The position numbers were made by a program, and so were the translations under genes. The notes under the pieces are model-generated. The model saw only the letters and a program-made list of their open reading frames with translations, made no database searches and was not told where the DNA came from. A DNA stretch of 11,453 nt, taken from contig CAMBRH010000093.1 in assembly GCA_945870115.1 (NCBI GenBank), positions 1 through 11,453 of the forward strand, in the 5' to 3' direction. Position 1 is the first letter of the stretch; each line of letters opens with the position of its first letter. This document shows positions 7,201 to 11,453 of the stretch, piece after piece. Origin of the DNA: Chitinophaga pinensis (GTDB taxonomy: Bacteria > Bacteroidota > Bacteroidia > Flavobacteriales_D > Crocinitomicaceae).

Positions 7201-8344
7201 GTGTTACGACAAATCTACGTGCGTAAAAACGAGAACGATCACCCCAAGATTCTTGGTCAGCGTAGTTTGAATTCCAATATGGACCAGATAAAATTGGCCA
7301 AGATCCATATTGCTCACGTTTCAAATATGCGTGAAGTGTAACTAAATTTTCAGGGTCATTTTCATCTAAAGGTGTATTCGCGTTTGAACGAATAACAATT
7401 GTGGCGAAAGAACCATACCCAATTAAAAACACAATAAATCCTAATGCAAAAGCATTCACAATAGGTTTGTTTTTTTTCTTAGACCAACGAACTAAGAAAA
7501 TTGAGCCCGCAATTAATAAAATGAAGAAAAATACACTTCCAACATAGAACGGTAATCCCATGCTGTTTACAAATGCAACTTCAAATGAAGAAGCCAATGA
7601 AATTGTTCCAGGGATAATTCCTTCTTGAACAAATCCTAAGATAAATACAGATAAAATTCCTGTTAAGAAGAAACCTTTCCAAGTAAAATCTTTCCATTGA
7701 TTAAAGTAAATAATGTAAGCGATTGCTGGAATTGCTAGTAACCCCAATAAATGGACACCAATTGCTAAACCAAAAAGGAACATAATTAAAATCATCCAAC
7801 GCATAGGAACGAATTCTTCACCCAATTCAGCGTGTTTGATTGCTTCCATTTCTTCGTCCCATTTTAAAATAGCCCAAAAAATGATTGCCGTAAACAATGA
7901 TGACATGGCATAAACCTCACCTTCAACTGCTGAAAACCAGAAAGAATCAGTAAATGTATAAGCCATTGATCCAATAAATCCACTACCAAGAATGGCAATT
8001 ATTTGTCCATTTGATAAAATACGGCTTTCTTTCATTGCCATTTTTTTAACCAAAATAGTAATTGACCAAAACATGAATAAAATTGTGGCAGAACTTGATA
8101 AAGCAGAAACTCTATTTATCCAAACAGCTACATCAGCAGGTTCAGCGAAGAACGAAAATAATCGTCCTATCAACATGAATAAAGGTGCACCTGGAGGGTG
8201 ACCAACTTCCAATTTATAAGCGGCGGTGATGTACTCCCCACAATCCCAAAGACTTACGGTGTCTTCTAATGTAATGAAGTAAACTGTTGTTGCGATTAGG
8301 AAAACTAACCAACCTAGATAGACATTTAACTTTTTATAATTCAT
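4223..8344 (-). CDS. DUF2723/TMEM260-family polytopic membrane protein, probable GT-C protein O-mannosyltransferase
   Basis: This 1373-aa inner-membrane protein belongs to the DUF2723 family (PF11028). The eukaryotic relative TMEM260 is a protein O-mannosyltransferase; that activity is inferred here, not shown. The N-terminus is diagnostic: a first membrane helix (about 9-25), then the loop SLWDCGEYI (31-39, acidic Asp34 and Glu37 as in GT-C active-site loops) and VGHPPGAPLF (47-56). Hydrophobic segments follow near 78-98, 113-131, 146-160, 182-214, 224-240, 268-284 and 296-316. A large soluble loop spans about 317-545, then six more helices lie between 548 and 708, with the conserved EPRERDYAY at 596-604. 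The C-terminal half (from about 711) is soluble and probably periplasmic, with TNGDNDTFPLWYLQE at 741-755. It is long for the family as I recall it (about 1000-1200 aa), partly through a helical stretch near 800-920. The tail is Gln-, Pro- and Gly-rich. The start fits the family N-terminus. The gene ends at its own terminator. Confidence 0.88.
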   Translation of the reverse strand: MNYKKLNVYLGWLVFLIATTVYFITLEDTVSLWDCGEYITAAYKLEVGHPPGAPLFMLIGRLFSFFAEPADVAVWINRVSALSSSATILFMFWSITILVKKMAMKESRILSNGQIIAILGSGFIGSMAYTFTDSFWFSAVEGEVYAMSSLFTAIIFWAILKWDEEMEAIKHAELGEEFVPMRWMILIMFLFGLAIGVHLLGLLAIPAIAYIIYFNQWKDFTWKGFFLTGILSVFILGFVQEGIIPGTISLASSFEVAFVNSMGLPFYVGSVFFFILLIAGSIFLVRWSKKKNKPIVNAFALGFIVFLIGYGSFATIVIRSNANTPLDENDPENLVTLHAYLKREQYGSWPILSGPYWNSNYADQESWGDRSRFYARRFVVTRGDQDLKAFREEKNALAYKKTLGNSYEVIEKYFVTNEDSRKQQEPTYDQTTFFPRMFWDQDEAKVNGYKEWSGYNANGDDPSAEKGKDGKRLPTFGENMTYFASYQLDWMYFRYFMWNFAGRQNDIQGHGDAIRGNWISGFSSIDDSRLGDQSMAPTFTSENPGHNTFFFLPLILALIGMFFHFYRAPKDAFVVLLTFIFTGLAIVIYLNQKPFEPRERDYAYAASFYAFAIWIGVGVFALYEAYKSFTKKEYKGLGIIVAIGLLICLIMDAMAGGFTASKTWLLMSGIGTIALAGLNLIGKSIKKETTGAFASIAITLVVPLILAVQGWDDHDRSDKTSARDLAYNYLESCTKNSILFTNGDNDTFPLWYLQEVEEKRTDVRVCNLSLMQTDWYTEQMMMKAYTSEPLPIKFKEDQIMMYAGNTDQVYFLSLIDLMNTGIPEANMKKIIEAKIANNKEAFIDAFNRFREGSSAVSKALTAKDPSVTGTLTAIQTRLATPIANPGYADVQSLLNDCIEILSGAGNGMIEGPQEALQQFQTSMRDWENSWDFLPLADAMEFVRDDKNMITNQGRMLRVFPCKGFILPVNLNNVLKSGLITKDEAKKAEKELRFRMDKQAITREQVMMLDILANNDWKRNIYFSSPGGSDVSIALYQSGYVKQNGMVFEVSPLRDQETLAKDKMYKNLMEVYSYGKMNQKGVLTDYYTRRHTSQFRDHFSRLADAFLRDADNEQRRMDMYKPQISKLKAGGNAKMADSLSNLINGADGRIAKNKKLAINLIKKSIEVMPVDMVIDYGEPNPGRDNFEVSPGVSYENYSDGVIHEYVGILYRAGDKQGAEKLGLSVARHIESVFSYFASSEGQISAVNKKDLIAALNNYMLLATYSADKEFGLPNGALSKRTNAKINELYSKVFPKIYAELKDRAMDNGESVNPNAKKGTYAYQLNDLKAHIDAVAMQYGFIERPKQQMQNPSGGAGMQLTPEQIQELMNQQGAK

Positions 8345-8359
8345 AAATTTCTTTTATTA

Positions 8360-8391
8360 TTTTTGAAAAAACATGTAAATTTTTTCAAAAA
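8360..8391. repeat. Perfect 12-bp inverted repeat upstream of the DUF2723 gene
   Basis: TTTTTGAAAAAA (8360-8371) and TTTTTTCAAAAA (8380-8391) are exact reverse complements around the 8-nt spacer CATGTAAA. The proximal arm begins 15 nt upstream of the DUF2723 ATG (8344), so it would lie in that gene's 5' leader or core promoter. The arms are nearly all A/T, so the RNA hairpin is weak. A protein-binding site or chance symmetry of A/T tracts are alternatives. Confidence 0.5.
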
Positions 8392-8407
8392 CGTTTTCAT
8401 TATTTAT

Positions 8408-8450
8408 TTTGAATCAACATACTAATTTTTAGTATGAAAAATGATTCAGA
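8408..8450. repeat. Nested inverted repeat (inner 8-bp stem, outer 7-9-bp stem)
   Basis: The inner palindrome is CATACTAA-TTT-TTAGTATG (8418-8436), with 8 perfect pairs around three bases. It is enclosed by TGAATCA (8410-8416) and TGATTCA (8442-8448), which are also exact complements, with one T.G and one further T-A pair possible outside. The arms are separated by 1 nt on the left and 5 nt on the right, giving a stem with an internal bulge. It begins 16 bp beyond the preceding inverted repeat. It could be a structured leader of the DUF2723 mRNA, an operator pair, or a small-RNA element. Confidence 0.55.
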
Positions 8451-8864
8451 CTGCGAATTTAAAAATATATCCTAAAGAAACGAAATTTCTTTTTGTAAAA
8501 AAGCATATTTTTTGATTTTTTAAGAGAATTTATCATTTGACAAAGCAAAACTTTTTTTAAAAAAATTATCTTAGTCAAATAAAGATTGATTTCTTTTACA
8601 CTTGGTTTTTTTGGATTCTAATATTCTTCTAAATATGTTTTTAAAGTAATAATTCTAATTTGAAATTTCTGAAAATATGAATGTTATGTAGGATTGATTG
8701 GATATTAAGTAAAACATTTTATTGGTAAACATAATTTACCTAAATATTTCAAATTGTTATTTTTTAGTTAATCTTACTGAATTGACTTTTTTCATTGAAC
8801 GAAAGGTTGACTTTTATGTATTTCGTAAAAAATCATATACATTTACATAATTAAAATATAAGTC

Positions 8865-10547
8865 ATGAAAAAAATTATCACAATCTTTCTTTTAGCACTA
8901 AGTTTTGCAAGTTTTGCAATTGAAAAAGAAAACGTAAAATCAACTATTTCGGATGTAACAGTTTATTTACAAGGTGCTCAAGTTTTCCGTAAGGCAAATT
9001 TTACGGTAAAACCAGGTATAACAGAAATCATAATTGATGGAATTTGTCCAACCATTGACCCAAATAGTATTCAAGTAAAGGCTTTTGGAAATTTGGTTAT
9101 TTTGGATTCAAAATATTCGCTTTATTATCCTAAACCTGAAACAGTAAAAATGATTGATGGTTTGCCATTAAAAGTTAAAAAAGACATCAACCTTTTAGAA
9201 GATTCGCTTTTGGTAATGACTTATGATATTATGGAAATTCAAGATGAAATTGATGTTTTGAATGCTACAAAAAATATTTTATCAAATAATGGAGCAATAA
9301 AAGGTCAAGGAAAAGTAAATGATTCAATTCAATTATTAAAACAAGCAGTTGAATATTATTCTATAAAAATGAATGAATTGAACAAGAAATTATTGCAATT
9401 GAATCGCCGTAAAAACGAAAAAAATCACAGAAAATCAGAAATGCAAACGCGTTTGAATAATTTGAAAAATTTTCAAAATACAAGCGGATTTGAAGAACAA
9501 GAAAAAGGACCAATTCACCGATTAACAGTTACAGTATCTTCAAAAGAACTTGTTTCAGGAAAATTAAATTTCTCCTATTTAGTTTCAAGTGCTGGTTGGA
9601 CACCACTTTATGATCTTAAAAGTGAAGTTGCAACTGGAAAAGTAAATTTGAATTACAAAGCGCAAGTATTTCAAAATACAGGAATAAATTGGGATGACGT
9701 TAGGTTAACAATTTCTACAAATAATCCCTACATGAATAAAACAAAACCTACTTTACATCCTTGGTATATTGATTATTACGTCAACAAACCTATGTACAAT
9801 CAACTTTCAAATGGTTACACGAACATGCCAGTTATGGCTGATCAATACGAAAAAAAGGCAATGACAAAGGATTTAGAAAATAGTTTAGATATGAATTCTT
9901 CTCAGACTTCTGTTGATTTTGTGAAAATGGTTGATCAAATTATTTCAGCAGAATTTAGAATAGATTTACCTTATTCGATTGCTTCGAACAATGAAGCTCA
10001 CATGGTTTTGATAAAAAATGAAGATTTGTCAGCAACATTTAGATATTACACCGTTCCAAAATTGGACGCATCCGTTTTCTTAGTAGCTCAAATTTCAAAA
10101 TTGGATGAATTGCAGCTGGTTCCAGCAAAAGCTAATATATTCTTCGACGGGACATACATGGGAGAAACGTACATTGACCCAACAAATATGGAAGACACGC
10201 TTTCATTAAGTTTAGGGAAAGATCCAAATATCATTGTAAAACGTACACTTTTGAAAAAAGAATCAAAAGAAAAAATCATTGGAACTGATAAAGAACGCAC
10301 AAATTCATTTGAAATTGAAATCAAAAATTTGAAATCTACAAACATTGAAGTTGTGATACAAGATCAAATTCCGATCACTCAAAATGCTGATATTAAAATT
10401 GAAGCATTAGGAACTGATAAAGCGAAATACGACGAACAAACTGGAATTATGGAATGGGTTGTTAAATTGAAAACAAAAGAATCATCCAAAATCAATTTCA
10501 GCTACAAAGTAAAATACAATAAAGATCAAAATGTTCAAGTGAATTAA
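8865..10547 (+). CDS. Exported DUF4140-DUF4139 protein (MuiA-like family)
   Basis: The 560-aa protein has a clear signal peptide (MKKIITIFLLALSFASFA, cleavage likely after Ala18), so it is exported. Residues about 27-100 form the DUF4140 domain (SDVTVYLQGAQVFRKANFTV, then PGITEIIIDGICPTIDPNSI), followed by a charged coiled-coil region at about 105-205. DUF4139 fills about 217-557. Its hallmarks are SYLVSSAGWTPLYDLKS (237-253), YKAQVFQNTGINWDDVRLTI (264-283) and a closing beta-rich segment with MEWVVKLKTKES. Family members are annotated as mucoidy-inhibitor A-like because of a plasmid-borne enterobacterial gene. The molecular function is unknown, so that name should not be read as a role. The gene is monocistronic: divergent from DUF2723 and closed by a strong terminator 25 nt after the stop. 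The start is the first ATG of the signal peptide. Confidence 0.88.
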   Translation: MKKIITIFLLALSFASFAIEKENVKSTISDVTVYLQGAQVFRKANFTVKPGITEIIIDGICPTIDPNSIQVKAFGNLVILDSKYSLYYPKPETVKMIDGLPLKVKKDINLLEDSLLVMTYDIMEIQDEIDVLNATKNILSNNGAIKGQGKVNDSIQLLKQAVEYYSIKMNELNKKLLQLNRRKNEKNHRKSEMQTRLNNLKNFQNTSGFEEQEKGPIHRLTVTVSSKELVSGKLNFSYLVSSAGWTPLYDLKSEVATGKVNLNYKAQVFQNTGINWDDVRLTISTNNPYMNKTKPTLHPWYIDYYVNKPMYNQLSNGYTNMPVMADQYEKKAMTKDLENSLDMNSSQTSVDFVKMVDQIISAEFRIDLPYSIASNNEAHMVLIKNEDLSATFRYYTVPKLDASVFLVAQISKLDELQLVPAKANIFFDGTYMGETYIDPTNMEDTLSLSLGKDPNIIVKRTLLKKESKEKIIGTDKERTNSFEIEIKNLKSTNIEVVIQDQIPITQNADIKIEALGTDKAKYDEQTGIMEWVVKLKTKESSKINFSYKVKYNKDQNVQVN

Positions 10548-10571
10548 AATCTAATTATTCCTTATATTTTT

Positions 10572-10623
10572 AAAAGTTACTTTTGATGGAATTCAGTTTG
10601 ATTCCATCGAAAGTAACTTTTTT
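10572..10623 (+). terminator. Strong rho-independent terminator of the DUF4139 gene
   Basis: A 21-bp stem (10572-10592 with 10601-10621) contains one T.G wobble and encloses the 8-nt loop TCAGTTTG. The core is GTTACTTTTGATGGAAT pairing with ATTCCATCGAAAGTAAC, and it ends in six Ts (10618-10623). It starts 25 nt after the DUF4139 stop. The T-run downstream of the 3' arm fits only the plus strand. Beyond it, about 10624-10759 shows no gene or clear structure. Confidence 0.88.
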
Positions 10624-10759
10624 GTTACTAAAATTTTTAATCCGCTTTTGGATATCGTTAATATAGTTAGAATGCTAGATTTTCCTCTTTTAGATTTAAT
10701 TGATTATCAATAGAATAAAAAATAAATTAAATAAAAATACATTTTTTTCCTTGTTTTCC

Positions 10760-10789
10760 TTGCACGTGTTGAAATTAGTCGTATATTTG
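10760..10789 (+). promoter_or_regulatory. Promoter of tRNA-Asp (-33 TTG, -7 TATATTTG)
   Basis: TTG at 10760-10762, a 19-bp spacer and TATATTTG at 10782-10789 give an exact Bacteroidota -7 box with the usual -33 spacing. Transcription would begin near 10794, about 70 nt before the mature tRNA. This is the best promoter match in the window and serves as a local reference for the others. Confidence 0.75.
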
Positions 10790-10826
10790 CAGACGCTTTT
10801 AGAGAAAAGTATACACAATTTTTGAA

Positions 10827-10842
10827 TTTAGCTTTTGCTAAA
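10827..10842 (+). other. Small hairpin in the tRNA-Asp precursor leader
   Basis: TTTAGC-TTTT-GCTAAA gives six perfect pairs and a 4-nt loop, 20 nt before the tRNA 5' end. It may be a folding or processing feature of the tRNA precursor; it has no T-tract and is not a terminator. Confidence 0.5.
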
Positions 10843-10862
10843 GATTGAAAAATTAAAAAATT

Positions 10863-10936
10863 GGTTTGGTAGTTCAGTTGGTTAGAATACATGCCTGTCA
10901 CGCATGGGGTCGCGGGTTCGAGTCCCGTCCAGACCG
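10863..10936 (+). tRNA. tRNA-Asp (anticodon GTC)
   Basis: All four arms fold. The acceptor stem GGTTTGG (10863-10869) pairs with CCAGACC (10929-10935) with one T.G pair, and the discriminator base is G10936. The D arm is GTTC/GAAT with GG in its loop. The anticodon stem CATGC/GCATG holds the loop CTGTCAC with anticodon GTC at 10897-10899. There is a 5-nt variable loop, and the T arm has loop TTCGAGT (10917-10923) between GCGGG and CCCGT. CCA is not encoded (CTTA follows) and must be added enzymatically. It is a single tRNA with its own promoter and terminator, and tRNA 3' ends are common integration targets. Confidence 0.97.
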
Positions 10937-10950
10937 CTTAAAGCATCTTT

Positions 10951-10986
10951 AAACCCTTGTAAATCAACGATTTGCAAGGGTTTTTT
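10951..10986 (+). terminator. Rho-independent terminator of tRNA-Asp
   Basis: AAACCCTTGTAAAT (10951-10964) pairs with ATTTGCAAGGGTTT (10970-10983), giving 14 pairs including one G.T, around the loop CAACG. It runs into TTTTTT (10981-10986). It begins 14 nt after the tRNA discriminator base. In the minus direction it lacks a proper T-tract, so it probably does not serve the nuclease gene. Confidence 0.9.
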
Positions 10987-10991
10987 GTTTT

Positions 10992-11013
10992 TAGGTACAA
11001 CATAGGTACAACA
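10992..11013. repeat. Two perfect tandem copies of TAGGTACAACA
   Basis: The 11-mer TAGGTACAACA occurs at 10992-11002 and again at 11003-11013 without a gap. It lies 5 bp after the tRNA-Asp terminator T-run and 13 bp before the stop of the convergent nuclease gene. One DNA helical turn between copies would suit two protein molecules binding on the same face. It could be part of an integrase-binding or attachment region, or simple duplication. Confidence 0.8.
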
Positions 11014-11026
11014 ATTTCAAAAAAGC

Positions 11027-11453
11027 TTAAAAATTCTTTATTATCTTGTATAATCCTTTCCTATTCTTTCGGGCTTTGTTTGCTAATTTTTGATAATTAC
11101 CTAATTCCGAACAAAAGAATTTATTGTAAGGTTTTGCATATCCATTCTCAATCATCATTTCATTTAATATTCTGCCATCAGGCAAAACAACGTACGCAAG
11201 TTGACGATTGTACTTGTCTTGTATGTTTTTTGGTTCTTGAAGCAAAGTTATGTTTGTGTTGGGTGGAATTTGTTCAATCATAAATTTGAAAGACATGAAA
11301 CCAAGTTGCATGAGTAATGCACCTGGTGATTGTGTTTCTCTTTCATCTTGTTTTAGTTTTGGACATTTTTTGATTTCTGGCGCATCAATACCTAACAGCC
11401 TAATTTCAAACTCTTCATTTGTTAGAATATTTTGAACAATTAGACCATCCCCA
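11027..11453 (-). CDS. Staphylococcal-nuclease-like (thermonuclease) protein, C-terminal part (runs off right edge)
   Basis: The frame continues past the internal Met at 11311 up to the window edge, giving 141 visible residues with the true start outside. It has a staphylococcal nuclease (SNase, OB-fold) domain, which cleaves DNA and RNA in a calcium-dependent way. The catalytic set is visible: Arg in EIRLLGIDAPE (visible residue 18, like Arg35 of SNase), Asp24 and Glu26 of the same motif (like Asp40 and Glu43), and Arg83 in DKYNRQLAYV (like Arg87). The Gly usual in DKYGR is Asn here. LPDGRILNEMMIENGYAKPY and a basic KARKNRKGLY end complete the fold. The piece before the domain (GDG at the edge) fits the family's DGD metal motif, cut by the edge. 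Export signals cannot be seen. It converges on tRNA-Asp and lies beyond a tandem repeat, which suggests it may belong to an accessory segment (inference). Confidence 0.82.
   Translation of the reverse strand, partial: GDGLIVQNILTNEEFEIRLLGIDAPEIKKCPKLKQDERETQSPGALLMQLGFMSFKFMIEQIPPNTNITLLQEPKNIQDKYNRQLAYVVLPDGRILNEMMIENGYAKPYNKFFCSELGNYQKLANKARKNRKGLYKIIKNF

Larger units (their letters stand above)
8345..8864. other. 520-bp divergent intergenic region
   Basis: This gap separates the divergent DUF2723 and DUF4139 genes and must hold both promoters. No credible ORF was found. The only plus-strand ATG frame near 8434 stops after 13 codons. The half next to DUF2723 carries two inverted repeats, listed separately. 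Weaker palindromes are AAAGAAA/TTTCTTT with loop CGAAA (8474-8492, followed by two further Ts) and GGTAAA/TTTACC with loop CATAA (8724-8740). The 9-mer TTGACTTTT occurs twice (8782-8790 and 8807-8815), 25 bp apart. The best -7-like box for the DUF4139 gene is TACATTTA at 8838-8845 (one mismatch to TAnnTTTG) without a good -33 box. I found no exact TAnnTTTG for DUF2723 on the minus strand. Confidence 0.7.

Noticed and set aside
7992..8201. Plus-strand 69-codon frame
   Set aside because: It is antisense to the conserved N-terminal membrane region of DUF2723.
8474..8494. Hairpin AAAGAAA/TTTCTTT followed by Ts as a terminator
   Set aside because: The stem has only one G-C pair and no transcript is known to approach it; it is probably chance symmetry in A/T-rich DNA.
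8838..8845. TACATTTA as the firm -7 box of the DUF4139 gene
   Set aside because: It has one mismatch to TAnnTTTG and no acceptable -33 box at the right distance; kept only as a mention in the intergenic entry.
10088..10345. Minus-strand 85-codon frame
   Set aside because: It is antisense to the conserved DUF4139 domain and has no recognisable features.
10707..10901. Minus-strand 64-codon frame
   Set aside because: It overlaps the tRNA-Asp anticodon arm and its promoter, so coding is very unlikely.
11027..11311. Nuclease gene starting at the internal ATG at 11311 as a complete 94-aa protein
   Set aside because: The same frame stays open upstream to the window edge and encodes EIRLLGIDAPE with essential catalytic residues, so the Met at 11311 is internal.
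10972..11435. Plus-strand frames of 103 and 61 codons
   Set aside because: They are antisense to the nuclease gene, whose catalytic motifs establish the true frame; one also begins inside the tRNA terminator.
1..11453. CRISPR array, insertion sequence or toxin-antitoxin module
   Set aside because: No regularly spaced repeats, no transposase motif or terminal inverted repeats with target duplication, and no small gene pair was seen on either strand.

Overview
The window looks like chromosomal DNA of a low-GC member of the Bacteroidota, most likely a flavobacterium-like lineage (order Flavobacteriales). Four things support this. Base composition is strongly AT-rich. The long membrane protein is of the DUF2723/TMEM260 type that is widespread in this phylum. 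Start codons lack Shine-Dalgarno sequences. The tRNA promoter fits the Bacteroidota -33/-7 form (TTG, 19 bp, TATATTTG). Genus cannot be read from the sequence.

Layout, left to right. (1) Positions 1-2327, minus strand: a two-gene unit with an uncharacterised helical-repeat protein (518 aa) followed 17 bp later by a secreted S41-peptidase-like protein that runs off the left edge; neither has a gene symbol. (2) Positions 2328-2463: a divergent promoter region. (3) Positions 2464-3450, plus strand: a complete ketoacyl-ACP synthase III (fabH) with an intact Cys-His-Asn triad, standing alone. (4) Positions 3541-8344, minus strand: a very large DUF2723 polytopic membrane protein (probable GT-C type protein O-mannosyltransferase family), a strong hairpin terminator, and then a small carbohydrate esterase family 4 polysaccharide deacetylase starting only 10 nt beyond the terminator T-tract. 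(5) Positions 8345-8864: a 520-bp divergent non-coding gap with two notable inverted repeats near the DUF2723 start. (6) Positions 8865-10547, plus strand: an exported DUF4140-DUF4139 protein closed by a 21-bp-stem terminator. (7) Positions 10760-10986: a complete tRNA-Asp(GTC) transcription unit with promoter, leader and terminator. (8) Positions 10992-11013: two perfect tandem copies of an 11-mer. (9) Positions 11027 to the right edge, minus strand: a staphylococcal-nuclease-like gene whose 5' end lies outside the window and whose reading frame extends well past its first internal ATG.

Most of the window reads as housekeeping or cell-envelope genes: fatty-acid initiation, polysaccharide deacetylation, probable protein glycosylation and an exported protein of unknown role. 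I do not see a defence locus, CRISPR array, transposase or integrase. The best places to look for something new are the tRNA-Asp/tandem-repeat/nuclease junction (possible island edge), the terminator placed just before the deacetylase gene, the inverted repeats upstream of the DUF2723 gene, and the uncharacterised helical-repeat/S41-like pair.
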